Shown here: one piece after another, positions 6,124-13,443 of the stretch
How the letters are laid out: the number at the start of each line of letters is the position of its first letter
How positions within the stretch are numbered: position 1 is the first letter of the stretch
Source of the DNA: an uncultured Clostridia bacterium
GTDB taxonomy: Bacteria; Bacillota; Clostridia; Oscillospirales; Acutalibacteraceae
Direction: 5' to 3'
DNA: 37,213 nt
NCBI GenBank assembly: GCA_946627725.1
Contig: CAMOVW010000006.1
Span: forward strand, 1-37,213
Position numbers and translations under genes: made by a program
Notes under the pieces: generated by a model
Database searches by the model: none
Seen by the model: only the letters and a program-made list of their open reading frames with translations
What the model was told of the DNA's origin: nothing

Positions 6124-7935
6124 TCAAACGCCCTCCTTTACCGACGCGATCTTCCATTGGACTGCCTGATTGTATTCTTTCCACATGCGCTCGTACAGCC
6201 CGCCGGCGCATGATAATTCGTCGTGCGTGCCTGTTTCAACGATATGTCCCTGATCGAGCACCACGATTTTGTCCGCGCCGACGACGGTGGAGAGTCTGTG
6301 CGCGATCATAATGACCGTACGGCCTCGCGTCAGCGTTTTCAGCGCTTTCTGGATCAGCGCCTCGTTTTCGGGATCGGCAAACGCCGTTGCCTCATCGAGC
6401 ACGATGATCGGCGCGTCCTTCAAAATCGCGCGGGCGAGCGCCACGCGCTGCTGTTCGCCGCCCGACAGATACGTTCCTTCCGAGCCGATCAGAGTGTCTA
6501 TCCCGTTCGGGAGTTTTTCTATAATATCGTCGCACTGCGCGGCGTGAAGTGCCGAAAGGACTTCTTCTCTTGAAGCGTCCGGACGCGCGGCGCGGACGTT
6601 TTCGAGTATCGAGGTCTTGAACAGGCGGGTATTCTGGAACACGAACGCGACCTTATCCATCAGAACGTGCGGATCGATATCCTTCACGTTGACGCCGCCG
6701 ACAAGGATCTGCCCGGATGAAACGTCCCAGAAACGCGGAATCAGACTTGCCGCCGTCGTCTTTCCTCCTCCCGACGGACCGACAAGCGCGACCGTCTGAC
6801 CGGGCAGGACCTTGAACGAAACATGATCGAGCGCCGGAAGTTCAGCGCCGTCATAAGTAAACGTAACGTCTTTGAACTCCACGCCGTTGTCCTTCGGCGT
6901 CTGCGGATCATCCGTTATTTCAAGCGTCGGCGCGTTCATGACTGTATTGATACGGGCAAGCGCGTTTTTGGCGAGGATCGTACCGGCTGACGCGAACATG
7001 ATCCGGGCGAGCGCCGTGGAAACGATCGCCGAGAATACCGCGTAGAAAGCGAAGTTGGTGATGAATCCGGCGAAATTTCCGGCAGAAAGCGCCGACGGGG
7101 CGATCAGAAGCACCGCGGGCACGAGGAAGATGAACACGCCTTCCGTAGCGGTTAGGTTGACCGACTGAGGAACGCGGCAAACGCCTCTGGTGTATCTTTC
7201 CGCTTTGGCGCTGTAATCCTCTATCGCCGCTTTGAACGCCTTAAAGGAATACACGGTCTGCTGAAAGACCTTGACGACGGGGATGCCGCGCACGTATTCC
7301 GTGCCGGCTTTGCTCATAGCGTCCTGCGCCTGCTGATATTCCATCATCAGCTTCGCGTTTTTACCTCCCATCATCGAAAACATTGCAAGAACCGATATCA
7401 CGGCGGCAAGCAGGCAGGCGAGCCCCATGCGCCAGTCGAATACGAACATTAAAACGATCATGGCGATGAACATCGCCGCCGTTCCGACGATGTCTGCGAG
7501 ATTGTGTGCGAGCAGCGTTTCCGTCTCTCCCGCGCCGCCGTCAAGACGGTTGCGAAGCAGCCCCGACGCGTTGTTGTCAAAAAAGCCGAGCGGCGTTTTC
7601 ATCAGGTGAGCGACGCCCTGTTTGCGAATATTCGCGGCGGTGCGGAACGCCGAAAGATGCGTGCACATCAGCGCGGCGAAATATACGATGATACCGCCGA
7701 AGGAAAAGCCGAACGCCATCCAGCCGTATTTTGCGATCTGGGTGGCCTCGGTCCAGTCCGGAGCGACGCTGATCAGATCCCTTGCCGCCAGCCAGATACA
7801 GAAGTAGGGAATCATCCCCATGACCATTGCGACAGCTGAAAGGAACATCCCAAAAAACGTCAGAACCTTATACTTCCCGGCGTAGCCTATCAGCACAGAG
7901 ACTTCGTTTGGTTGCTTTGTTTTTTTCTCTTTCAT
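6124..7935 (-). CDS. ABC transporter half-subunit, exporter fold (Irt/Ybt-like), first of pair
   Basis: A 603-aa half-transporter with six membrane segments (residues 20-320) and an ATPase domain: Walker A 'GPSGGGKTT', signature 'LSGGEQQR', Walker B 'IIVLDEATAFADPENE' and switch 'MIAHRLSTV'. The 'ATAFADPE.E' form after Walker B, in place of the usual 'ATSALD', is from memory a feature of the IrtA/YbtP-like siderophore transporter group. No extra siderophore-interaction domain is fused, unlike mycobacterial IrtA. It follows DUF3793 by 25 bases. Substrate is not known; a metal chelate or a product of the neighbouring enzymes is a reasonable guess. Confidence 0.87.
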   Translation of the reverse strand: MKEKKTKQPNEVSVLIGYAGKYKVLTFFGMFLSAVAMVMGMIPYFCIWLAARDLISVAPDWTEATQIAKYGWMAFGFSFGGIIVYFAALMCTHLSAFRTAANIRKQGVAHLMKTPLGFFDNNASGLLRNRLDGGAGETETLLAHNLADIVGTAAMFIAMIVLMFVFDWRMGLACLLAAVISVLAMFSMMGGKNAKLMMEYQQAQDAMSKAGTEYVRGIPVVKVFQQTVYSFKAFKAAIEDYSAKAERYTRGVCRVPQSVNLTATEGVFIFLVPAVLLIAPSALSAGNFAGFITNFAFYAVFSAIVSTALARIMFASAGTILAKNALARINTVMNAPTLEITDDPQTPKDNGVEFKDVTFTYDGAELPALDHVSFKVLPGQTVALVGPSGGGKTTAASLIPRFWDVSSGQILVGGVNVKDIDPHVLMDKVAFVFQNTRLFKTSILENVRAARPDASREEVLSALHAAQCDDIIEKLPNGIDTLIGSEGTYLSGGEQQRVALARAILKDAPIIVLDEATAFADPENEALIQKALKTLTRGRTVIMIAHRLSTVVGADKIVVLDQGHIVETGTHDELSCAGGLYERMWKEYNQAVQWKIASVKEGV

Positions 7936-7960
7936 TTTTTCATCCGCCTTTCTCTTAATA

Positions 7961-8512
7961 TCAATCGGCCACGATCAGCCGTTCGATGCTTGTTCCGTTA
8001 GCCCATTGCGAGCAGTAAACGGCAGTACACTTTTTGTATTTTGCAAAAGTCTTTTTTGCCGCCGCTTCGTCACCGTAGACCTTCCAGAAGCCCACGCACT
8101 TGCAGTTTGCCGCGCCGAGTGCAATAAAGCCGCAAACGTCCTCCGGCGGGTACCCGAGGAACAATCCCACTTCATGCGGGAAACCTGCGTTGCTGCAAAG
8201 TCTTTGCCGCAGGTTTGTCACGCAACGCGCCGGACATTCCGGGGAATAGCCATGATCTTCCAGAACCTTTCGCGCTGACGGTTTCTGCAGATCATCCGCC
8301 AGTTTTTTCGGGCGGTACAAATACAGCAGCGCCCGGTTTTCCCGGCAGCGCAGCGGAATGATAAGCAAGCCCTTTGATGCGAACTGACGATTGAACGCGC
8401 GCAGTTCATCCCGAAGTTCCTTTTCGTCCGTATAAGCGACAGAAAACAGGTTTCCCGTTTTCATTCCTGCCAACGTCGGTGAACAGTGACGGATCAATAC
8501 TTCTTCTGACAT
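7961..8512 (-). CDS. DUF3793 family protein
   Basis: The 183-aa protein has the family landmarks: 'HCSPTLAGMKTGNLFS' at the start, 'LLYLYRPKKL' in the middle, then 'FPHEVGLFLGYPPEDVCGFI' and 'GFWKVYGDE'. These proteins are soluble, of unknown activity, and in my experience often lie near feo and flavodoxin genes in Clostridia. It is the first gene of the ABC operon. The ribosome site AAGGGGG lies eight bases before the ATG. A TTAGCGTTTGCTAA palindrome just upstream matches the palindromes at the feo/dtxR locus of this window, so it is probably metal-repressed. Confidence 0.88.
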   Translation of the reverse strand: MSEEVLIRHCSPTLAGMKTGNLFSVAYTDEKELRDELRAFNRQFASKGLLIIPLRCRENRALLYLYRPKKLADDLQKPSARKVLEDHGYSPECPARCVTNLRQRLCSNAGFPHEVGLFLGYPPEDVCGFIALGAANCKCVGFWKVYGDEAAAKKTFAKYKKCTAVYCSQWANGTSIERLIVAD

Positions 8513-8529
8513 TTTGTTACCCCCTTGAT

Positions 8530-8581
8530 GTTAGCGTTTGCTAACTTGTGAGTAAAAAAATAAAATTTGCTTAACAGTCAA
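8530..8581 (-). promoter_or_regulatory. DtxR-type operator with promoter for the DUF3793-ABC operon
   Basis: GTTAGCGTTTGCTAAC (8530-8545) is a perfect six-base-arm palindrome of the same TTAGC-N4-GCTAA form as two sites between feoA and the DtxR-family gene. Upstream on the minus strand a TTGACT (8581-8576) could be a -35 element; the -10 is a T-rich stretch without a clear match. The palindrome would then lie at or just after the transcription start, a good position for repression. Confidence 0.7.
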
Positions 8582-8638
8582 ATATAGAAAACTACCTGAC
8601 AGCGCGATCTGCTCTGCGTTCTCCTTTTGCGTAAGCGA

Positions 8639-9505
8639 TTACCGATGATCCGCGATAAAGCCATAGAACTGTTCGTGCAGTCGGCGCATTTCATCCGGCG
8701 CTTTCATAGAATGCCGGTACATAAACGTATCGCCGAAGCTGCTTTTGAATACGCCGCCGAGAACCGCCCCGATCAGGGATACGGGCAAAAATCGAAACAG
8801 ATTCATTTTTGCGGGAGACAGCTTAAACCCCATGCGTGAAACATCACGGAAATTCTTTTTGATCTGTGAAGCGGTTTGCTTCATCAATACATGGTCTTCT
8901 CCCGCGTTTGCAGGATCCGCCGCCTCATAATACGCGTCGGCAATCGGGACCACCATCGCCAGATGGCAAATCTGCCAGACGTGCATATCGTTTACGATCT
9001 GACACGGTATGCCCGCTTTTCTGAAAACGGCAGCCAGCGTTTTTTCTCTTCCGTCTGTTTTACCTATCGTGGTCAGTTGGATGAGCCGCGGCGTCAGGGC
9101 GGCGTTGAGCAGATCGCCCTCAAAACCGCCGCCGGCGCCGGGAAACGCCGGCAGGACGCGTCCTTTCCCGCAGACCGCTTCCCATTTATCGTAAGTGTCA
9201 AGAGAGTTTACCATCGTTACGATCGTAGAGCTGATATTCTCTCTCAGCTCCGAAAGCGCCGTCAGCAATTGGTTCTCACGCACGGTAAGGAAGATAAAGT
9301 CATATCTGTCCGTCGGCTCCAGCCGGGATATCACGGTCACGGGAGCCGTTTTTATCTGCTTGTTTTCCATATAACGCAAGCCTTGGGTCTGCAGGCATTC
9401 CAACCGTTTTCCCCTTGCGTACACCGTCACGTCGTTTCCCGCTTCGGCAAGCAGCGCGCCGTACAGACTGCCGATAACACCGGCCCCATATACCAGAACC
9501 TTCAT
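8639..9505 (-). CDS. Ketopantoate reductase-like (ApbA/PanE family) dehydrogenase
   Basis: A 288-aa protein with an N-terminal Rossmann fold 'MKVLVYGAGVIGSLYG' (GxGxxG) and an NADP-type 'YARG' after the second strand, followed by the helical C-terminal domain of the ApbA/PanE superfamily. The track starts 18 codons upstream, but the conserved 'MKVLVYG' start at 9505 has the ribosome site ACGGAGG. Although PanE makes pantoate, homologues reduce other 2-oxo acids or imines, and nothing nearby belongs to CoA synthesis. The first 36 bases are nearly identical to those of the paralogue at 13444-14415, suggesting recent exchange. It is the last gene before the DUF3793 promoter. Confidence 0.82.
   Translation of the reverse strand: MKVLVYGAGVIGSLYGALLAEAGNDVTVYARGKRLECLQTQGLRYMENKQIKTAPVTVISRLEPTDRYDFIFLTVRENQLLTALSELRENISSTIVTMVNSLDTYDKWEAVCGKGRVLPAFPGAGGGFEGDLLNAALTPRLIQLTTIGKTDGREKTLAAVFRKAGIPCQIVNDMHVWQICHLAMVVPIADAYYEAADPANAGEDHVLMKQTASQIKKNFRDVSRMGFKLSPAKMNLFRFLPVSLIGAVLGGVFKSSFGDTFMYRHSMKAPDEMRRLHEQFYGFIADHR
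9470..9505 (-). repeat. 36-base repeat at the start of the dehydrogenase gene, copy 1
   Basis: On the plus strand GCCGATAACACCGGCCCC and the following 18 bases match 14380-14415 at 35 of 36 positions. The identity ends at the start codon side and stops abruptly inside the gene, whereas the two proteins are otherwise well diverged. Confidence 0.85.
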
Positions 9506-9551
9506 TTTCTGTTGCCTCCGTATAACATGGCTTTCTGTATAAAAAACCAAC

Positions 9552-9583
9552 GTATTCATGAATCTTCACATCTTTTTCACCAA
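9552..9583 (-). pseudogene. Relic of an alpha/beta hydrolase gene 5' end
   Basis: The minus strand reads TTGGTGAAAAAGAT then GTG AAG ATT CAT GAA TAC, that is (M)KIHEY, directly after the CPBP gene. The start of the intact hydrolase at 25103, ATGACGATCCATGAATTC, is alike at 14 of 17 bases after the first. The same 30-base segment recurs at 16615-16645. After six codons the frame runs out of family resemblance, so only the gene start appears to survive. It could instead be a conserved leader. Confidence 0.45.
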
Positions 9584-10275
9584 GAGAAGACATTCCCGAA
9601 ATCCAGTGCGGCGTGAATCAGGATCGGCGTCCACAATGTGCCGGTCTTTTCCTTTAAAAACTGAAACACACAGCCGCCTGCCATCAGTCCCAGAAAACTT
9701 CCTGTAAAGAAGTGAAGCGCATAGTCAGCCGTAATCTCTTTCCAGTCAGCATAAGCAAAGAAGTGCATCGCTGCAAAGAGACAGTTCGGCCACAGATAGC
9801 GAAGCCAGATGTTTTCCTCCTTCAGCAGCCGGCCACAGATACCTCGCGCGACAAATTCTTCAGTGAAGGCGATAAAGACCGTATAGTACAGCAGGCCGTA
9901 CAGAACGGATCCTGCGTTCTTTTTGACGATCAGAGCAGCGGCTGTCTCGCAGAGCAGCACGCCAATCAAGATAAAAACGATCATCCATTGTTGTTTCCCG
10001 AAAACCGTGAAAGCCAATTCCTGCGCAAAGCGATTTTTGAATACAGCCAAACCAATCACAATCAGGAGGATCGGCACGGCAGCCAAGATCAGTTGCTGAG
10101 AGATGGCCGTTGGAAAAGCTGCCGCCCCATTTTTTGACGGAATCATCGTACCGGTTTCTTGCCAGTGGTAAATCAACCGAGAAGCCCATATAATGTCGGC
10201 AAGGCAAATGAGCAGGATCAGCAGGAGCCTGCCCGCCAATGACGGCCATTTTCTTATGTTCTTTTTTTGAGTCAT
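9577..10275 (-). CDS. CPBP-family intramembrane metalloprotease
   Basis: The 232-aa polytopic protein has six to eight membrane segments and the three CPBP (Abi) motifs in order. 'TEEFVARGICGRLL' gives EExxxR, 'NCLFAAMHFF' gives FxxxH, and 'LWTPILIHAALDF' gives the last HxxxD-type motif. CPBP proteases are related to the Rce1 CAAX protease; in Firmicutes they act in peptide maturation, bacteriocin self-immunity or signalling. It is the last gene of the presumed operon starting at 16547. A KIHEY-type relic begins at its stop codon. Substrate unknown. Confidence 0.85.
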   Translation of the reverse strand: MTQKKNIRKWPSLAGRLLLILLICLADIIWASRLIYHWQETGTMIPSKNGAAAFPTAISQQLILAAVPILLIVIGLAVFKNRFAQELAFTVFGKQQWMIVFILIGVLLCETAAALIVKKNAGSVLYGLLYYTVFIAFTEEFVARGICGRLLKEENIWLRYLWPNCLFAAMHFFAYADWKEITADYALHFFTGSFLGLMAGGCVFQFLKEKTGTLWTPILIHAALDFGNVFSW

Positions 10276-10320
10276 AACAGACCTTTTATACGATACGTGT
10301 ATCTATGTCTCCTCGCGCCG

Positions 10321-10953
10321 TTATATTTTTCCTTTCGTTGCCAGCACGGTAATCCAGGGCTTCGACGGATGGTGATCTGTTTTGACCTCAGAAAACCCCG
10401 CGACCATCAGTGCCGACGTGAGCTGTTCTGCCGTATAGCACTTCATACCGTCGATGATTTTTTCAAATTTCAGGGAGGTTTCGTCCGTACCGTCGGATTC
10501 GTTGCAGATCAGGAACGTGCCGCCGGGTTTCAGCACCCTGCACACCTCGGCAAAGCAGGTTTCCAGCCCCGGCCAGAAATATACCGTTTCAAACGCCGTG
10601 GCAAGATCAAAGGCGGCGCCGTCGAACGGAAGCGAAGCCACGTTTTCCCGCTGCACGGTACACCGGCCTTCGGAGATCTCTTTTTTGTTGGTCGCTTTCG
10701 TCTTTTTCACGGACGTTTCCGAATAATCCAGCGCCGTGAGCTTCGCTTTTGAATAGCGTTCCAAAAGCGCCGCAGCGTTTCTGCCGCCGCCGCAGCCGAG
10801 CTCGACGATAGCGGCGGGCGCGATCCCTTCCAGGTGCGACATGCCCCAGTCCGCCAGTTTCGCATGGCCGCCGTTCATGCCGTCCACCATCATTTTTCCG
10901 AGAAAGCCCTCGGGTTTTCTTGTTTGATTTACGTAATTTTTGAAGAGTCCCAT
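10321..10953 (-). CDS. Class I SAM-dependent methyltransferase
   Basis: A 210-aa Methyltransf_11-type enzyme. Motif I is 'IVELGCGGGRNA', the acidic residue after strand two is in 'LTALDYSE', 'VASLPFDGAAFDLATAFETVYFW' corresponds to the post-I region, and 'EVCRVLKPGGTFLICNE' is the family hallmark. The track start would add 21 residues read inside the upstream gene; the ATG at 10953 has GAGGAAATA and starts seven bases after the upstream stop. It forms a tandem with the membrane-anchored methyltransferase before it. Small-molecule O- or N-methylation is likely; the substrate is unknown. Confidence 0.85.
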   Translation of the reverse strand: MGLFKNYVNQTRKPEGFLGKMMVDGMNGGHAKLADWGMSHLEGIAPAAIVELGCGGGRNAAALLERYSKAKLTALDYSETSVKKTKATNKKEISEGRCTVQRENVASLPFDGAAFDLATAFETVYFWPGLETCFAEVCRVLKPGGTFLICNESDGTDETSLKFEKIIDGMKCYTAEQLTSALMVAGFSEVKTDHHPSKPWITVLATKGKI

Positions 10954-10960
10954 TATTTCC

Positions 10961-11746
10961 TCACTTTCTGCCCACGAGCAGCGCGGAGCCGGATAATTCC
11001 ATCCACACAGATTCAAACTTTGACATGAATTTGCCGTTCGTGGTGTCGATCAGTTCAACCCGCTCGTAGCCCATATCCTTCAGCTTTCGCACGAACGCCT
11101 CCATATCGCCGTATCTGGATTTTGAGAAGATATCGTGCAGGGCGAAGATCCCGCCCTTTTTCAGTGTGCGCAGCGTTTCAAGCAGATACGCCTGCCGGTC
11201 GCCGGGGATGTTGTGGTACACGTAGTTGCTTACCACCGCGTCAAAGCTCTCGTCCGGGAAATCCAGCTTTGTTGCGTCGCCGCGCCCGAATGAGACGTTT
11301 TTCACGCCCTCCGCCCCGGCGTTGTTTTCGCACAGGGGCTTATTGAAGGAGGCGTATTCCTTGCCCCAGCGGTCCACGCCGATAAATGACGCGTTCGGGT
11401 TACGTTTGGCGCAGGCAATGGTCAGCGCGCCGCTGCCGCAGCCCACGTCCAGCCCTACGCCGCCGTCCGGCAGATCCACGTATTCCGCGATGCCTTCGAT
11501 GATCTGGCGCGACATCTGCCGTTTGCCGTTGTAGGAGAACGCGCGGTACAGCAGGAGCATCCACAGAGATACGCAAACGCCCACGACCGTCCCGATCAGG
11601 AATACGATGAACAGCACGGTTTTCAGCGCGCCGGAAACGATTCCCGTGCAACCGAAAACGATGAACAGGAGCCCGAATACGGCGGTCGCGATCGCGGCGG
11701 TCAGTACCATGCCCTTCGGCATCCAGTTTTTATAATCCGGTTTCAT
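10961..11746 (-). CDS. Membrane-anchored class I SAM-dependent methyltransferase
   Basis: 261 aa counted from the ATG at 11746, which overlaps the stop of the MBL-fold gene as ATGA. Residues 15-70 form two hydrophobic segments. A methyltransferase domain follows: 'VGLDVGCGSGALTIACAK' (motif I), 'FIGVDRWG', 'FPDESFDAVVSNYVYHN' and 'LRTLKKGGIFALHD'. The two-helix anchor fused in front of a Methyltransf_11 domain places the enzyme at the inner face of the membrane. It is co-translated with the MBL-fold protein, so the two probably act in one path. Substrate unknown. Confidence 0.82.
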   Translation of the reverse strand: MKPDYKNWMPKGMVLTAAIATAVFGLLFIVFGCTGIVSGALKTVLFIVFLIGTVVGVCVSLWMLLLYRAFSYNGKRQMSRQIIEGIAEYVDLPDGGVGLDVGCGSGALTIACAKRNPNASFIGVDRWGKEYASFNKPLCENNAGAEGVKNVSFGRGDATKLDFPDESFDAVVSNYVYHNIPGDRQAYLLETLRTLKKGGIFALHDIFSKSRYGDMEAFVRKLKDMGYERVELIDTTNGKFMSKFESVWMELSGSALLVGRK

Positions 11747-12609
11747 CTCGTCTTCACCTTCCCAAGCAGATAATTTCTCGCGTTTTGTTCCGTGTCGTCG
11801 TCTTCCTCGTAACCGTCGTACGGCGCGGAGGGGTCGACGTATTTCTTCGTAAAGGGTTTGCAAAGCTCCGTGCGGTGCAGGAACGCGAAATCAAGATCGT
11901 CCGTCCAGCCGGTATGCCCGGTGATGATCTTGAGAGGCATGTTCCTTGCGCGAAGGTCCCGTTCCAGTTTTTCCAGCGACTTCACCGCCAGCTTGTTGTC
12001 CTCGGCCAGCGTTGCGATAAAGCTGTAGCCGCCGTCCGCGCCGAACCAGATCGTATCGCCGGTGAACAGGTATTCGTCGTCGATCAGGTAGACCATGTGG
12101 CCCCAGGTGTGGCCTGGAACCAACAGACACTCGATTTTGATATCGCCGATATGGAATATCTGCCCGTCTTTCAGCAAAACCTTCTTGTTGTTTGTTTTTA
12201 CCATCGGCAGTTTGTAAAGCCCGTGGATGACCTTTCTTCGCGTTTCGCCGGTCAGGTAGCGGTTTTCGATCTCGCCGATATAGACCGTCGCGTCTTTGAA
12301 AAGCTGTTCGCTGTCCGTTTCCAGCGCGCCGACGTGATCCGTATCCTGATGCGTGATGAGGATATGTTTGACGGAAGCGGGGTCGATATCGAGCCACGTC
12401 ATCTTTTCCTGCAGCCGCGCGTAGTTATATCCCGCGTCGATCATAATTGTGGTTCCGTTTTTCGTGTAGAAAAAGATGTTCGCCACCCATTCCCGCACGC
12501 ATGCGACGCGCCCGTCGATCCGTCCCGTATTAAGGGGTTTGAAAATAGCCCTGCCGCGGAACAGCGCGCCCATGGATTTTTTCTGGTTTTCCGAATCTTT
12601 TCTTGCCAT
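11743..12609 (-). CDS. Metallo-beta-lactamase-fold hydrolase
   Basis: A 288-aa MBL-fold protein. The first metal motif is 'THQDTDHVG' (about residues 86-94), so the usual HxHxDH is HxDxDH here. It is followed by 'PGHTWGH' and 'FTGDTIWFG', the second and third metal ligands. N-terminal 'TIMIDAGYN' is also typical. The fold covers hydrolases of esters, thioesters and lactones, and which one applies cannot be told. The changed second His may alter the metal site. It starts 20 bases after the ATC-hydrolase gene and overlaps the next methyltransferase. Confidence 0.82.
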   Translation of the reverse strand: MARKDSENQKKSMGALFRGRAIFKPLNTGRIDGRVACVREWVANIFFYTKNGTTIMIDAGYNYARLQEKMTWLDIDPASVKHILITHQDTDHVGALETDSEQLFKDATVYIGEIENRYLTGETRRKVIHGLYKLPMVKTNNKKVLLKDGQIFHIGDIKIECLLVPGHTWGHMVYLIDDEYLFTGDTIWFGADGGYSFIATLAEDNKLAVKSLEKLERDLRARNMPLKIITGHTGWTDDLDFAFLHRTELCKPFTKKYVDPSAPYDGYEEDDDTEQNARNYLLGKVKTR

Positions 12610-12629
12610 TCGCGTTTTTCTCCCGTTTT

Positions 12630-13346
12630 TTACTTGTATCCTTTGCCTTGTGTGAAGACCGGCGGCCAGTATGCCATAGGCTGCGCGTTGATCTTCAGCT
12701 TGAAATCGCAGTAGTCCCCGTCCTCAAAACAGGTGTGCTCCCGGAACAGCGGCACGCCGAACGCGCCGAACATCACGTAGTCCAGATTGCACAGGTATGG
12801 CATATATGCCTCGTAGCCGTGCGCCTTTGCGAAGTTCGAGAGGGGGCAGATCAGGTTATGATAACTGAAATCATAGCCTTCTTCCGGCGGAATCATGGTT
12901 TTCGTCTCAAAGCTGCCGGGATTTTTTGCCGCGTTCGCCGCGTTTTGCGCGTCTTTTTTCAGATATTTTTTGTTGAGAGAGTTGACGTTGGTAAAGGACT
13001 TGTGTGCGATCGTTTTTACGAGTTTCGGCATACCGTTGAACTTGCGTTCATAAGCCAGCACCATCAGATAACCGATCTCTTCCATTCCGACGCCGTATTG
13101 CTTCAAAATCTCGCCCATGGAAACAAAGCAGTAAGCACCGGTCAGGTTACCCGTGCCACTCACGTCGTCTCCGCCGATATACGGGAAGTTCTCCAGCATA
13201 TTCTTTTCATAGTGATCCCAGATCTCCCCAAACACATCGGAAAACGGCTTATTGCTGCATTTCTCCAATTCAGCAGAAATCGGTTTCAATAATCCGTTCA
13301 TTGCCTTTCTCAGCTTTGGAGCTTTATTCGCATAATACTCGTGCAT
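12630..13346 (-). CDS. ATC hydrolase family protein (L-2-amino-thiazoline-4-carboxylate hydrolase-like)
   Basis: 238 aa with the core shared by five proteins here: a Cys-Pro in 'CPLSNFAKAHG', then 'MPYLCNLDYVMF', which gives C-P-x(17-18)-P-x-(L/M)-C-x-x-D. The C-terminal 'CDFKLK' matches the family's 'CDYWVVG' strand. In Pseudomonas, ATC hydrolase opens L-2-amino-thiazoline-4-carboxylate on the way to cysteine, and the Pfam family is named for that. Clostridial members are divergent, so the substrate should be treated as unknown. A deleted copy of the same family lies immediately upstream (13351-13436). The start has GAGGGATAACAAG upstream. Confidence 0.75.
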   Translation of the reverse strand: MHEYYANKAPKLRKAMNGLLKPISAELEKCSNKPFSDVFGEIWDHYEKNMLENFPYIGGDDVSGTGNLTGAYCFVSMGEILKQYGVGMEEIGYLMVLAYERKFNGMPKLVKTIAHKSFTNVNSLNKKYLKKDAQNAANAAKNPGSFETKTMIPPEEGYDFSYHNLICPLSNFAKAHGYEAYMPYLCNLDYVMFGAFGVPLFREHTCFEDGDYCDFKLKINAQPMAYWPPVFTQGKGYK

Positions 13347-13350
13347 CTTG

Positions 13351-13436
13351 TTATCCCTCTTTCTTCACTCTGTCTCCTACGACCCAGTAGTCGAAGACTC
13401 CGTCGCCATTTGCAATGGTATCCCTTTGTATTTCAT
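13351..13436 (-). pseudogene. Deletion relic of an ATC hydrolase gene
   Basis: Minus strand from 13436 reads ATGAAATACAAAGGGAT, the same start (MKYKGI) as the intact gene at 24167, where only one of the 17 bases differs. In another frame the same stretch ends 'TIANGDGVFDYWVVGDRVKKEG' and a stop, matching the C-terminus 'TIAKGEPICDYWVVGDKAED' of that protein. Only about 86 of the expected 630 bases remain, with the ends joined out of frame. This is a clear internal deletion and not a shadow ORF. Confidence 0.8.
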
Positions 13437-13443
13437 TCCACAT

